Part shown: in pieces, positions 53,895 through 63,541 of the stretch | Layout: every line of letters begins with the position of its first letter | Numbering within the stretch: the first letter of the stretch is position 1 | Assembly: GCF_050571805.1 (NCBI RefSeq) | Contig: NZ_CP192219.1 | Reading direction: 5' to 3' (one strand) | Source of the DNA: Halodesulfovibrio aestuarii | GTDB lineage: Bacteria; Desulfobacterota; Desulfovibrionia; Desulfovibrionales; Desulfovibrionaceae | Length of the DNA: 64,000 nt | Notes under the pieces: model-generated | Seen by the model: only the letters and a program-made list of their open reading frames with translations | What the model was told of the DNA's origin: nothing | Databases searched by the model: none | Position numbers and translations under genes: made by a program

Positions 53895-53954
53895 ATGAAA
53901 ATTTTCTATATCTCTAAACTTGTAGTACAAATTGCGCTAAATGTTTTTCTGTAG
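53895..53954 (+). CDS. Very short hydrophobic reading frame (19 codons)
   Basis: MKIFYISKLVVQIALNVFL preceded by GAGGTGAAAT, divergent from tetR. It could be a small membrane peptide or the 5' stump of a lost efflux gene. Weak evidence. Confidence 0.25.
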   Translation: MKIFYISKLVVQIALNVFL

Positions 53955-54002
53955 AAAGCAATATATTCTTTATAGTTTTTTGTGGAGTTATGAAGCGTAA
54001 AA

Positions 54003-54034
54003 AAAGCCTTACCAATTTTTGTTGGTAAGGCTTT
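54003..54034 (-). terminator. Terminator of azlCD
   Basis: 13-bp perfect stem (AAAGCCTTACCAA and complement, six-base loop) with an A run on the left, a T run for the minus strand. Confidence 0.8.
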
Positions 54035-54173
54035 GTGGTGCATGCGAATGGCTATTGAAAATAGATATAATTATCTAGATGAAAAAAGGATCAAACAAGA
54101 TCGTGTATTTTTCCTCAATATCCATGCATTGCAACACAGCCGGTGGTGGACAATAACAGTTCGTTGAGACTGG

Positions 54174-54509
54174 CTACATAGCCAGAAGATAACGCCAACC
54201 GGCTATAACTACCATTCCGGTTACAATGGTTCCGAAAAAACTTTTTGTACGGATAGCAACAATGAGTACCGGAATTGCAGACCATAGATACATATTGTCG
54301 AATGAGAGGGAAAAGTTATTATTATGGATGAATAACGACGGAGCAAGTAAGGCGCTCAAAATTGCTGCCGGTACATAGCTAAGCCACTGTGTAACAACAG
54401 CTGGGAATTGTTTGTTAGAAAGAAGGGCGATGGGAAGCAATCTGGGGAGGTAGGTTACGACCATCATACCGACTATTGTAACTAAGATTGTTTCTTGCGA
54501 ATATTGCAT
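54174..54509 (-). CDS. azlD: AzlD-family branched-chain amino acid exporter subunit
   Basis: 111 residues with four hydrophobic helices; 'TILVTIVGMMVVTYLPRLLPIALLSNKQFP' and 'WLSYVPAAILSALLAPSLF' are the AzlD signature. It forms an exporter with AzlC for branched-chain amino acids or related compounds. The start overlaps the end of azlC by 28 bp, as is common for the pair. Confidence 0.9.
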   Translation of the reverse strand: MQYSQETILVTIVGMMVVTYLPRLLPIALLSNKQFPAVVTQWLSYVPAAILSALLAPSLFIHNNNFSLSFDNMYLWSAIPVLIVAIRTKSFFGTIVTGMVVIAGWRYLLAM

Positions 54510-55225
54510 AAAAATACTCCTGCTGTTGCGCCGATAATAGAGGCTATAATTACACAGAGTTGCTCAGCACCTGCCAGATATAAACCAATAGCTGCTCCAG
54601 CAGAAACAAGTGCTACGATTGCGTGCATGTTGGATTTTACCTGCCAGATCAGCAGTACCATGAACATGGCTGGTAGTGCATAATCAAAGCCGAGCGGTTT
54701 TATGTTGGTAATAAGGTGCGATCCACAGACCCCAAGTAGTGTACCGGCTGTCCAGCAAAAATGTGCGATACAGTTAACTGTAACAGCCTGTGTTTCCCCG
54801 AAATTATTTCTGTCTATATTTGCCATGTGTATGGCAAAGCTTTCGTCAATCAGTTGGAAACCGAATAACAGCTTACGGGATAGCGATATTTTGGAAAGAT
54901 GTGGTGCTATGGCTGCGGACATAAGTAAATGCCGGAGGTTTACAATAAAGGTTGTGATGACAATTGTAATTGGCGACATGGATGCCGCAAACAGACTGAC
55001 TGCAACGAACTGGGATGACCCCGCAAAAACAAGAAATGACATGAGTACGGTCAGATGGCCCGGAAGTCCGTTTTTTGTGGCAAGTACACCAAAGGTAAAT
55101 CCTACGGGAATAAACCCGACGATGATCGGGAGAGCTTGTTTGAACCCATCTATTATACCGGAGCGAAGAGCACTCTTGTTATAATCGGTGGGTGTGGCTG
55201 TGGTTTCAATTGCTTCACTTTGCAT
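54482..55225 (-). CDS. azlC: AzlC-family branched-chain amino acid exporter subunit
   Basis: About 247 residues from ATG 55225 with AAGGA upstream; the frame is open further upstream, but those codons would reach toward the divergent gene. 'FKQALPIIVGFIPVGFTFGVLATKNGLPGHLTVLMSFLVFAGSSQFVAV' is the AzlC core, followed by 'VVITTFIVNLRHLLMSAAIAPHL'-type helices. The pair exports branched-chain amino acids and their toxic analogues in other bacteria. Divergent from a MocR-type regulator that probably controls it. Confidence 0.9.
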   Translation of the reverse strand: MQSEAIETTATPTDYNKSALRSGIIDGFKQALPIIVGFIPVGFTFGVLATKNGLPGHLTVLMSFLVFAGSSQFVAVSLFAASMSPITIVITTFIVNLRHLLMSAAIAPHLSKISLSRKLLFGFQLIDESFAIHMANIDRNNFGETQAVTVNCIAHFCWTAGTLLGVCGSHLITNIKPLGFDYALPAMFMVLLIWQVKSNMHAIVALVSAGAAIGLYLAGAEQLCVIIASIIGATAGVFLCNIRKKQS

Positions 55226-55347
55226 CTCATATTCCTTCTTATGCGTTTCAATCTTCTTGAATTGAAACATGAAATCTGACAACATAACAGATGCAGTTTT
55301 TACAAAAAACGATAAGTACAGATTACGAGTAACAGACAGGTGCAACT

Positions 55348-56790
55348 ATGCAGGTGGTTTCAAAGGATTTTAAGTACCAGAGTTTAGAGCATTATTTGAT
55401 CGACATGATCAACTCCGGCCGGTTTCATGTCGGGGAAAAACTTCCCTCATTGCGCGACGTCAGCCAAAAAATGCATGTCTCACTTGCAACTGTAACTCAT
55501 GCGTATATGGAGTTGGAAAAAAAAGGTGTGATTGAAGCAAGACCCCGCTCAGGCTACTATGTGCGGCAGAAAGTTGCTCCTTTACCTATTCCGGATTCGC
55601 CAGAGCATGATGTGCAGATGGGAAAGTTAAGCAGGACGCAGCTCATTCAGACAGTACTTGGTATTGTTGGGGAAAAAGGAATGCTGCCATTCGGCTGTAT
55701 CTGCGCGGATAGCTCTTTACTCCCGCATAAGGCGCTGGCTCGAATAATGAACTCTGTTCTTAGGACATATGGACAGGACGTTATGGGCTATGAGTCTATT
55801 CAAGGTAATTCATTGCTACGCAAGCAGGTTGGCTGGAGAATGCAGGAGCATGGCTGCAAGGTAACAGGCAATGATGTTCTGGTAACATTTGGAGCTATGG
55901 AAGCATTGTATCTGGCTCTGCGCTCCACGACACGCCCCGGGGACAATGTAGTCATTCAGTCGCCGACCTATTTTTGTTTCCTTCAGTTGCTGGAAAATCT
56001 CGGGCTTAGAGCTATTGAAGTAGCCTCCTGTCCGACTAATGGTATTTCCCCACGTGATTTGGATAGAGCTTTTTCCCGCTTTGATATTGCAGCATGTATT
56101 CTTGCGCCTAACTTTAACAATCCTGACGGTGCTCTTATTCCAGACACAGTGAAGCAGGAGATAGTAACACTTTGTGAGTCTTACAAGGTCCCGTTGATTG
56201 AAGACGATGTTTCCGGTGATCTGTATTGTGATGCGGATGGCCGCCCGCGTCCTCTTAAGTCTTTTGATTCAAAAGGAAATGTTATTCACTGTTCTTCTTT
56301 TTCAAAAACAATTTCCCCCGGTTTTCGTGTCGGCTATATGATTCCGGGTAAGAAGATGAACAAGGCTTTGGAAATTAAGGCAACAACAAATGTTTCTTGT
56401 TCAACGCCTACACAGTTAGCTATCGGGAAATATCTTGAAGAAGGGCTATACGACAGGCATCTGCGGAAATTACGTACGAGCATCTGTAACCAGAGGACGA
56501 TGATGCAGCAGTACCTTCCGGAATATTTTCCCGAAGGAACGAGAGCAACACAGCCTAAAGGTGGCGGTGTCTTATGGGTAGAACTGCCTAAGAACGTGGA
56601 TGGAACAAAATTATTTTTTGATGTGAAAAAGCATAATATCAGCATTGCACCGGGAGCAATTTTTTCTACCAGCGAAAGTTTTTCCAACTTTATCCGGCTC
56701 TCCTGTGTAGGGTTCTGGAATGATGCAATGCGAGCGGGTCTGGAAACAATCGGGCGTCTTGCAAACGAGCAGGTTGAGCAGAAGCCTTAA
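55348..56790 (+). CDS. MocR-type regulator: GntR winged helix fused to class I aminotransferase
   Basis: 480 residues. The N-terminal wHTH (about 8-75) has 'YLIDMINSGRFHVGEKLPSLRDVSQKMHVSLATVTHAYMELEKKGVIEARPRSGYYV'. A PLP-dependent aminotransferase-fold domain follows, with 'TFGAMEALYLALRSTTRPGD', 'PNFNNPDG' and the PLP lysine in 'SSFSKTISPGFRVGYM'. MocR proteins use bound PLP or its amine adducts as effector. It is divergent from azlCD with 122 bp between starts, so it most likely regulates the exporter. Confidence 0.9.
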   Translation: MQVVSKDFKYQSLEHYLIDMINSGRFHVGEKLPSLRDVSQKMHVSLATVTHAYMELEKKGVIEARPRSGYYVRQKVAPLPIPDSPEHDVQMGKLSRTQLIQTVLGIVGEKGMLPFGCICADSSLLPHKALARIMNSVLRTYGQDVMGYESIQGNSLLRKQVGWRMQEHGCKVTGNDVLVTFGAMEALYLALRSTTRPGDNVVIQSPTYFCFLQLLENLGLRAIEVASCPTNGISPRDLDRAFSRFDIAACILAPNFNNPDGALIPDTVKQEIVTLCESYKVPLIEDDVSGDLYCDADGRPRPLKSFDSKGNVIHCSSFSKTISPGFRVGYMIPGKKMNKALEIKATTNVSCSTPTQLAIGKYLEEGLYDRHLRKLRTSICNQRTMMQQYLPEYFPEGTRATQPKGGGVLWVELPKNVDGTKLFFDVKKHNISIAPGAIFSTSESFSNFIRLSCVGFWNDAMRAGLETIGRLANEQVEQKP

Positions 56791-56821
56791 CCGATCTTTC
56801 CCTCTGATCTTATTTAATAAA

Positions 56822-56858
56822 AAAGCCCCTGTCTGCAGATATTGCGGACAGGGGCTTT
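56822..56858. terminator. Bidirectional terminator between converging genes
   Basis: 16-bp stem (AAAGCCCCTGTCTGCA with TGCGGACAGGGGCTTT, one wobble pair), five-base loop, A/T flanks. It serves the MocR gene and the chemoreceptor gene. Confidence 0.85.
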
Positions 56859-56867
56859 GTCTTTGGG

Positions 56868-58997
56868 CTATCCTTTTTGCAGGGAATGCATCATATTTTT
56901 GAGAGAATCAGAAACATCTGAAAGAGTGTTAACTGACAGTTCTGCTTCTTGCATTTTTTCTGCGGTGATTGTGGAAATGTGATTAATGTCTTCGATTGCC
57001 TGTGTAATCTCTTCGCTGGCGGCTGACTGTTGTTCGGCTGCTGTTGCAATCGCTCTTACCTGATCGGTTGCAGGAGTAACTTTAGCGACAATACGTCCGA
57101 ATGCGTCACCGGATTCTGTTACAAGCTTAGTTGCATTTTCAACAGCATTGGCGGTGTTGGTCATTGCTTCAATGTTCTGATGCGTTCCAGACTGGATTGT
57201 TTGAATTGCGTTGCCCACACGGCTGGTTGCGTCCATGGTATTTTCTGCGAGTTTTCGTACTTCATCAGCAACTACTGCGAATCCACGTCCCGCATCACCG
57301 GCCCGTGCAGCTTCAATTGCTGCGTTCAACGCCAGCAGGTTTGTCTGGTCTGCAATGTCGCTGATAACATTGAGAATATCGCTGATGGATTCAACCTGCC
57401 CGCCTAATTTTCCCATTTCATCTTTGAGATGTTCACTGAGTGAGTAGACATTTTGAATCGTAGAAACAGATTCTCCAACAACCTCAAGGCCGGATTGTGC
57501 TTCGTGGTATACAGCCTCGACACTGGTTGCCGCTTCGGAAGCATTTCGTGCAACTTCCAGAATGGTGCTGTTCATTTCTTCCATGGCGGTTGCTGTTTCA
57601 CTGTTTCGTGAATTTTGCTGCTCAACGCCTTCAGAGGTGGTGCGTACCTGTGTATCAAGCTCAGAAGAAACATTTGTCAGGTTGTCTACGAGTACTTCCA
57701 GCTGACCGGCAGCAGCAAGCTGACCATTACGATGCGCTTTGGCAGCTTCCTCCTGTGCCTGTTCTGCTTTGGCTGTAGCACGTTCAGCTTCCTCAGAGCG
57801 AAGCTGGACTTCCTTCATATTTTCATCAATTTCTTCCATGTTTTTCTGAAGAGTACTTGCCATGCTGTTTACAGCGTTCTGCATTTCAGCGATTTCATCT
57901 TGTCCTTTTGGATGACAGCGAACAGTAAGATCACCTTCAGCAATTTTGGAAATAACAGAGGACGTTTCTATTATTGGACGAGAAATGAGCCCAACAAGGT
58001 AGAAGATACCTGCGAGTGCAATCAAAATGCCTGCAACTCCGGTTATGATAAGAGTGTTCGTAATCTCGTTTGCATTTGCTAGAACAATATCCATTGGAAC
58101 AGCCAAAGACACAACCCAGTTCTTTTTGGCGTTGCCTAATGTTACAGGTACCAGCACACGTAATTCTTCAGCTGTTTCACTAACAGAGATCTCACCATGC
58201 ATTGCTTTTTGCAAGAGTGGTGCACCTCCTTGGACGGATGACGCGAAAGATTTACCAAACAGCTCAGGCAGTCGAGTTGCGGCCTGAATAGTTCCGTCAG
58301 AGGCAATTAAGCTCATGGTGCAGTTGCCGTTAAATGCAGAGATATTATTAACAATACCAGTTAAAAAATCAGCGGATAAATCGACTCCGACAACACCGAT
58401 AACGTTATTATCAACGATAACCGGTACGGAAAGGCTGGAAACGCTGAATTTTAAACCGGAATTGCTGGTGTATTCTGTTACAACCGTCGCAGATTCTTCA
58501 CGGGTGTCGCGGCTATACGTGTACCATGTCCCGTTTAAGGTGCTACATGGTGCTAATGTCATTGTTCCGTCCGGCTTGCTCCAATACGGGACAAACCTGC
58601 CGTCAGGACTGCTGAATTTACCGTCATCTGTATATTGGCTGTCTCTTCCGTCAAATTTCATGGACTCAGTTGCCATCCAGACACCGTAGAGTCGATTTTG
58701 TTTTAGCGCGATTTGTTTCATAATAGCCGAGAGATGGTCACGATCTGGTCTATCAGAGAAGGCTTTTATGCCTTCAACTGTGTTTGCCAGAGTACGGGCT
58801 GTTGCGAAACCTTCATCAAATTCTCGTTTAACGAGTGATGCCTGTTTTTCTGCAGCATCTTGTGTCATCACACGGGCAGTTTCTATAGCTGCTGTCCGTG
58901 TAAAATTAATGGATACAGCCAGCAAGGCCCCTATGAATACTATTGAACAGCATGAAATAATTAAAAGAAGTTTCACTTTAAGAGATTTAAACTTCAT
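56868..58997 (-). CDS. Methyl-accepting chemotaxis protein with periplasmic Cache domain
   Basis: 709 residues. N-terminal helix (LLLIISCCSIVFIGALLAVSI), then a double-Cache periplasmic sensor (about 35-300; 'YWSKPDGTMTLAPCSTLNGTWYTYSRDT', 'PVIVDNNVIGVVGVDLSADFLTGIV'). A second helix (LIITGVAGILIALAGIFYLVGLI) and HAMP follow, then a long signalling coiled coil with the conserved tip 'ISDIADQTNLLALNAAIEAARAGDAGRGFAVVADEVRKLAE'. The ligand is probably an amino or organic acid, as is common for dCache. It lacks a C-terminal CheR-tethering pentapeptide. It is a single gene. Confidence 0.92.
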   Translation of the reverse strand: MKFKSLKVKLLLIISCCSIVFIGALLAVSINFTRTAAIETARVMTQDAAEKQASLVKREFDEGFATARTLANTVEGIKAFSDRPDRDHLSAIMKQIALKQNRLYGVWMATESMKFDGRDSQYTDDGKFSSPDGRFVPYWSKPDGTMTLAPCSTLNGTWYTYSRDTREESATVVTEYTSNSGLKFSVSSLSVPVIVDNNVIGVVGVDLSADFLTGIVNNISAFNGNCTMSLIASDGTIQAATRLPELFGKSFASSVQGGAPLLQKAMHGEISVSETAEELRVLVPVTLGNAKKNWVVSLAVPMDIVLANANEITNTLIITGVAGILIALAGIFYLVGLISRPIIETSSVISKIAEGDLTVRCHPKGQDEIAEMQNAVNSMASTLQKNMEEIDENMKEVQLRSEEAERATAKAEQAQEEAAKAHRNGQLAAAGQLEVLVDNLTNVSSELDTQVRTTSEGVEQQNSRNSETATAMEEMNSTILEVARNASEAATSVEAVYHEAQSGLEVVGESVSTIQNVYSLSEHLKDEMGKLGGQVESISDILNVISDIADQTNLLALNAAIEAARAGDAGRGFAVVADEVRKLAENTMDATSRVGNAIQTIQSGTHQNIEAMTNTANAVENATKLVTESGDAFGRIVAKVTPATDQVRAIATAAEQQSAASEEITQAIEDINHISTITAEKMQEAELSVNTLSDVSDSLKNMMHSLQKG

Positions 58998-59496
58998 CCC
59001 CCCCTCCCGTTGATGATTTTTGTGTATAGCACAAGACTAAGGCTATTTTAATGAAGCAATATGACAGGAATGAAATAGCATTATGTTTTAAAATGCTATA
59101 ACGGTGTTTTTTCATATTGTTGTCTTGCCTTATTAATGCTTTTCGGTGGATTCCCTCTTTTACTTTAAGGAGCAGGGTGTGCTTTTACATTTTTAAGTGT
59201 GTACTATGTAAGAAAATGAAAAAAGCTTTTTACAGTTCTGATATGGGGAGTTGAAGAGTATTGTGTTAATGTAGTAATAAGGAATAGGTGTAGTAAGTTG
59301 TAAAAATGTATTAATAGTACTTTTACTAATGGTTAAGAGTGTACCCGTACGCAAAAATATCGTTTTTAAAAAAGAATATTTGTTGTGCGCTATAGTTAAT
59401 AGTCTATTTTTGCATGAATAGATTGCTGTATAAAAAAACGGCTCTGTTTTAACAGAGCCGTTTTTTTATACAGCAATCACATGATAGATGGTAATG
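58998..59496. other. Spacer between chemoreceptor gene and dpp operon end
   Basis: AT-rich; contains the chemoreceptor promoter region and the very strong terminator at 59421-59478. Nothing else recognised. Confidence 0.5.
59421..59478. terminator. Very long (28-bp) perfect terminator hairpin
   Basis: Arms 59421-59448 and 59451-59478 are exactly complementary around a two-base loop. The GC-rich core ACGGCTCTGTT is flanked by seven A and seven T and then by GATTGCTGTA and its complement. It ends the minus-strand peptide transporter operon. Confidence 0.92.
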
Positions 59497-60522
59497 TTAT
59501 GGCATGGTGGTCAAGTGGCAACATACTCTACGCCCCGGTGCTACCTCTGTATCTACCGGTTTTTCAGTTTTACAGATGTCCATGACGCGTGGGCAACGCG
59601 GATGGAAATGACATCCGGAAGGCGGGTCAAGTGGAGAAGGAATTTCCCCCTCGAGAGGGGTGAAATCAACCCCGCGACGGTCAAGGCGCGGTACTTCATT
59701 CAGCAGCGCTTTGGTGTACGGGTGGAACGGGTTATTGAAAATATCGTCTACTGACGCAACTTCAACGACGCGTCCAAGATACATAACCGCAATTCTATCG
59801 GAAATGTGTTCTACCACACCGAGATCATGGCTGATGAATAAACATGTCAGGTTTAACTCGTTACGCAGTTCCATGAACAGGTTTAAAATTTGTGCCTGAA
59901 TGGATACATCGAGCGCTGCAACAGATTCATCACAGACAAGACATTCCGGCTGCACAGCCATTGCGCGGGCAATGCCGATGCGCTGGCGCTGACCGCCTGA
60001 GAACTGGTGCGGATAGCGGTGCGTGTACGATGGATCAAGTCCACAGCGCAGCATTACTTTCGCAAGGTAGTCATTGAGTTCTGAAGAAGTAGTCAGCTTA
60101 TGGAACAGAGGTGCCTCACCGATAATTTTACGAACGCGCTTGCGCGGGTTGAGTGACGCAAACGGATCCTGAAAAATCATTTGTACGTTAACGTTGTACT
60201 CTTTAAGGGCTTGTCCTTTCAGCGTATCAACATCTTGTCCCTTGTAATAAATTTTTCCCTCACTGCGTGGAAGAATACCGCACAGCATTCTGCCAAGAGT
60301 GGATTTACCACAACCGGATTCCCCTACAAGCCCGAGGACTTCTCCCGGCATTACGGAGAGATCTACGGAATCTACTGCCTGTACCCGTTCCTCACGCATG
60401 TTGGAACCAAGGGAACGGGCAATACGTCCGGCAAAGTCGAGCTTTTTGACAAAAGCACGGCTTAATCCTTCACATTGAAGATATGGTGTATTGTTTTCGT
60501 TCATAAAACGTTTCCAGTGCAT
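59497..60522 (-). CDS. dppF: Dipeptide/oligopeptide ABC transporter ATPase (DppF/OppF type)
   Basis: 341 residues. Walker A 'GLVGESGCGKST', Q-loop 'MIFQDPFASLNPRKRV', signature 'HQFSGGQRQRIGIARAM', Walker B 'CLVCDESVAALDVS', and the C-terminal oligopeptide-transporter extension with 'PPSGCHFHPRCPRVMDICKTEKP', whose cysteines hold a 4Fe-4S cluster in some members. It powers peptide or nickel-type import with the other ATPase. Last gene of the operon; ATG 60522 or 60504 could be the start. Confidence 0.9.
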   Translation of the reverse strand: MHWKRFMNENNTPYLQCEGLSRAFVKKLDFAGRIARSLGSNMREERVQAVDSVDLSVMPGEVLGLVGESGCGKSTLGRMLCGILPRSEGKIYYKGQDVDTLKGQALKEYNVNVQMIFQDPFASLNPRKRVRKIIGEAPLFHKLTTSSELNDYLAKVMLRCGLDPSYTHRYPHQFSGGQRQRIGIARAMAVQPECLVCDESVAALDVSIQAQILNLFMELRNELNLTCLFISHDLGVVEHISDRIAVMYLGRVVEVASVDDIFNNPFHPYTKALLNEVPRLDRRGVDFTPLEGEIPSPLDPPSGCHFHPRCPRVMDICKTEKPVDTEVAPGRRVCCHLTTMP

Positions 60523-60525
60523 GAG

Positions 60526-61491
60526 TTACAGGTTTGGGTGGAAGCAGCAGACACGGCGTCCGTCGGCTAGATCTGTTACAGGTGGTTCGCTTAAACATGC
60601 ACTCGTCGCCTTAGGGCAGCGCATGCGGAAGGAACAGCCTTCAGGTAGATTTATAAGAGACGGAGTCATTCCCGGTATCTGATAGAGCGGTTTTCCTCGG
60701 TGATTGCGGCTTGGTACAGAACCCACAAGGCCTTCCGTATACGGGTGCAGCGGGTGATCTAAGACAGCTTCGACAGTGCCTTCCTCAATAATCTTTCCTG
60801 CGTACATAACTGCTACGCGGTTTGCCAGTCCCGCAATAACGGTAAGGTCATGTGTAATCCACATGAGTGACATGTCTGTTTTGCGGCAAAGTTGCTGCAT
60901 TTCAGATAGAATCTGACTCTGAATTGTTACGTCCAGCGCAGTTGTGGGTTCGTCTGCAATTATGAGGTCTGGGCGATTCAGCAGACCGGTTGCAATGGCA
61001 ACACGCTGGCGCATACCGCCGGAAAACTGATGGGGGTACGCTTTAACGCGTTCTTCAGGAGAAGGAATGCCTACCATTGCCAGTGCTTCAACTGCACGCT
61101 TTCGCGCTTCTTTTTTGCTGACTGTTTTATGGCATCGCACTGCTTCGATCATTTGTGTGTCTATGCGAAGGACAGGGTTCAGGGTCATCATCGGGTCTTG
61201 AAATATCATCGCAACGTTGTTTCCACGGAAATTTCGCCATTCATCAACTGTCTGTGTCAGCAGTTCACGACCTTTAAATTTTATAGATCCGGCAACGACT
61301 CGCCCCGGTTCATCCACAAGTCCCATAATGGAAAACCCAGTTACGGACTTGCCGCTGCCGGATTCTCCAACAATACCCACAACCTCTCCTTTCTCAATGG
61401 TGAGGGAAATGCCGTTAACAGCTTTTGCTACACCGGCACGGGTGAAGAAGTGTGTTTTAAGATTGCTGATTTCAAGTAGTGGAGTGCTCAT
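60526..61491 (-). CDS. dppD: Dipeptide/oligopeptide ABC transporter ATPase (DppD/OppD type)
   Basis: 321 residues. Walker A 'GIVGESGSGKSV', Q-loop 'MIFQDPMMTLNPVLRI', signature 'HQFSGGMRQRVAIATGL', Walker B 'DLIIADEPTTALDVT' and the terminal 'PEGCSFRMRCPKATSACL' cysteine motif. It pairs with the product of the next gene as a heterodimeric ATPase. It overlaps the DppC gene by four bases and is three bases from dppF. Confidence 0.92.
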   Translation of the reverse strand: MSTPLLEISNLKTHFFTRAGVAKAVNGISLTIEKGEVVGIVGESGSGKSVTGFSIMGLVDEPGRVVAGSIKFKGRELLTQTVDEWRNFRGNNVAMIFQDPMMTLNPVLRIDTQMIEAVRCHKTVSKKEARKRAVEALAMVGIPSPEERVKAYPHQFSGGMRQRVAIATGLLNRPDLIIADEPTTALDVTIQSQILSEMQQLCRKTDMSLMWITHDLTVIAGLANRVAVMYAGKIIEEGTVEAVLDHPLHPYTEGLVGSVPSRNHRGKPLYQIPGMTPSLINLPEGCSFRMRCPKATSACLSEPPVTDLADGRRVCCFHPNL

Positions 61492-62411
61492 CGTTTTAAC
61501 CTCGGGTTCAGGACATCACGTAATCTGTCACCAACAAGGTTGATGCTTACAATAAGGATAAGCAGGGCAACGCCCGGATAAAAGCTAATCCAGTAGTACC
61601 CGCTTTGCAGGTACTTGAAACCGTTCGAAATAAGCAGACCCAAAGATGGCTCGGTGATAGGCATACCGAGTCCAAGGAAGGAGAGGGTTGCTTCAAGCGC
61701 AATGGCACTCGCGACTTTTACGGTTGAGATTACAATGAGCTCAGGGGTGCAGTTGGGTAATACATGTGAGAACATGATCCTGCGTTGTGGTAAAGCAAGG
61801 CACTTCGCCGCTTCAACATACTCCTTACCCCGTTCAACAAGAACGTTGGAACGGATAGCACGCGCGTAGTAAGCCCACTGTACAAGAATCAGTGCGAGAA
61901 TGATTTTATCAACCCCTTTACCGAGAATAGCCAGCAGGATGAGTGCCACAAGAATAGCCGGAAAGCTGAGCTGTAAGTCAACAATACGCATGATGATGGC
62001 GTCAGTTTTTCCACCGACATAGGCGGCCCAAAGACCGATAATTGCACCGATAACAAGTGCCACCAGTGTTGAGACAACACCTACGCCGAGAGAAATACGC
62101 AATCCGTAAAGGATGGAACTGAACATGTCCCGCCCTTGGGTGTCAGTACCGAGCCAGTACGAAATTGATCCGTCAAATGAAGTGGAACCCGGAGCGAGCT
62201 TGCCGTCCATAATGTCAATGGACATAAGGTCGTACGGATTCTGCGGGGCAATGTAGGGTGCTAAAAGTGCAACGCCGACCATAAAAAGGAGAATGACCAG
62301 ACCCAGTGCAGCCACGCGGTTTTCAAAAAATTCTTTTACTGCCTGCAGGAACAGAGATTCGTCTTGAACCGCTGGATCCTGAGGAATAGCTTCAGTTGTA
62401 TTTTCTGCCAT
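61488..62411 (-). CDS. dppC: Dipeptide/oligopeptide ABC transporter permease (DppC type)
   Basis: About 307 residues from ATG 62411 with AAGGA upstream. OppC N-terminal region (FFENRVAALGLVILLFMVGVALLAPYIAPQNPYD), 'YWLGTDTQGRDMFSSILYGLRISLGVGV' and the coupling EAA loop 'EYVEAAKCLALPQRRIMFSHVLPNC' are typical. Six membrane helices. It is one of two permeases forming the inner membrane channel. The frame is open further upstream and overlaps dppB, but no start there has a ribosome binding site. Confidence 0.92.
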   Translation of the reverse strand: MAENTTEAIPQDPAVQDESLFLQAVKEFFENRVAALGLVILLFMVGVALLAPYIAPQNPYDLMSIDIMDGKLAPGSTSFDGSISYWLGTDTQGRDMFSSILYGLRISLGVGVVSTLVALVIGAIIGLWAAYVGGKTDAIIMRIVDLQLSFPAILVALILLAILGKGVDKIILALILVQWAYYARAIRSNVLVERGKEYVEAAKCLALPQRRIMFSHVLPNCTPELIVISTVKVASAIALEATLSFLGLGMPITEPSLGLLISNGFKYLQSGYYWISFYPGVALLILIVSINLVGDRLRDVLNPRLKR

Positions 62412-62427
62412 GTCAGATTCCTTGCGG

Positions 62428-63402
62428 TTATCGTTCCTGACCGAGGCGTACGCGCGGGTCAAGAATGGAATACAGAATGTCCACAATCAGGTTAATGATG
62501 ATGAACATTGTTACAGTGATCAGCAGGTAGGCAACGATAATGGGACGATCTAGTACGCCGATGGAGTCGATAACCAGCTTACCCATTCCCGGCCATGCAA
62601 ATATGGTTTCGGTAACAACAGCGAAGGCGATAAGACTGCCGAACTCCATACCGAGAACTGTGACAACAGGAATCATGATGTTTTTCATAACATGCAGTCC
62701 GATAACGCGGGTTTCCGGCAAACCTTTTGCGCGGGCAAATTTAACATAGTCCATCTGCATGTTTTCCTGCACACCGGCGCGGGTAAGGCGGATGGCAAGA
62801 GACGTTTTAAAGAGGGCGAGGTTGGTGGCTGGCAAAATAAGATGCGCAAGACCGCCAAGTGTCAGGAAGCTTACCGGTATACCTAACAACATAACCGTTT
62901 CACCCCGACCTCCCGAGGGCAGCCAGTTTAGATGCACTGAAAATATGATAATAAGCATAAGCCCTACCCAGAATGTAGGAAGGCTGAAACCAAGAATTGA
63001 GAAACGCATAATGTTACGTCCAATCCAGTGGTTTGCTTTCATACCGGCGACCATACCGAGCGGAATACCAAAAATTACAGCGATAAGCATAGCAGCAAAC
63101 GCAAGTTCCAGTGTCGCCGGAAGCCGATCAAGAATAACCTTGAGTGCCGGTTCGTTGTACACAAAGGAGTTGCCAAAATCGCCATGCAGTGCACCTTTCA
63201 GGAAGATTCCGTACTGTTCCCACAGTGGTTTATCCAGTCCGAGGTCATGGACAGCACGTGCGTATTCAGCCGGTGATGCATCAGGTGCAATCAGAATGTC
63301 GATAGGGTTACCGATGTAGAATACCCCCACGAAAACCAATAGGGACATAACGAGCAGAACGACAGCGCTCTGCGAAATGCGACGTATCAGGAAAGCGAGC
63401 AT
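62428..63402 (-). CDS. dppB: Dipeptide/oligopeptide ABC transporter permease (DppB type)
   Basis: 324 residues. 'FLIRRISQSAVVLLVMSLLVFVGVFYIGNPID' opening, 'LGLDKPLWEQYGIFLKGALHGDFGNSFVYNEPALKVILDRLPATLELA' and the EAA loop 'DYVKFARAKGLPETRVIGLHVMKNIMIPVV' are standard for DppB/OppB. Six membrane helices. It follows the binding-protein gene by 139 bp and precedes dppC by 16 bp. Confidence 0.93.
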   Translation of the reverse strand: MLAFLIRRISQSAVVLLVMSLLVFVGVFYIGNPIDILIAPDASPAEYARAVHDLGLDKPLWEQYGIFLKGALHGDFGNSFVYNEPALKVILDRLPATLELAFAAMLIAVIFGIPLGMVAGMKANHWIGRNIMRFSILGFSLPTFWVGLMLIIIFSVHLNWLPSGGRGETVMLLGIPVSFLTLGGLAHLILPATNLALFKTSLAIRLTRAGVQENMQMDYVKFARAKGLPETRVIGLHVMKNIMIPVVTVLGMEFGSLIAFAVVTETIFAWPGMGKLVIDSIGVLDRPIIVAYLLITVTMFIIINLIVDILYSILDPRVRLGQER

Positions 63403-63541
63403 AAAAGATGACGCTCCAAAGAAGCCAAAAGGAATATAACAGGCTGAAGGGGCGTGATGTCCACGCCCCTTCAGATTTAGAACAATAAGAGTAACTTGTT
63501 CTCAGCGACAGCTATGCCACGGTGCAAGTTAACCTAACGTG

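Larger units (their letters stand above)
53767..54173. other. Spacer upstream of tetR and downstream of azlD
   Basis: Holds the candidate operator (53817), a 19-codon frame (53895-53954) and the azlCD terminator (54003). No larger gene. Confidence 0.45.
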
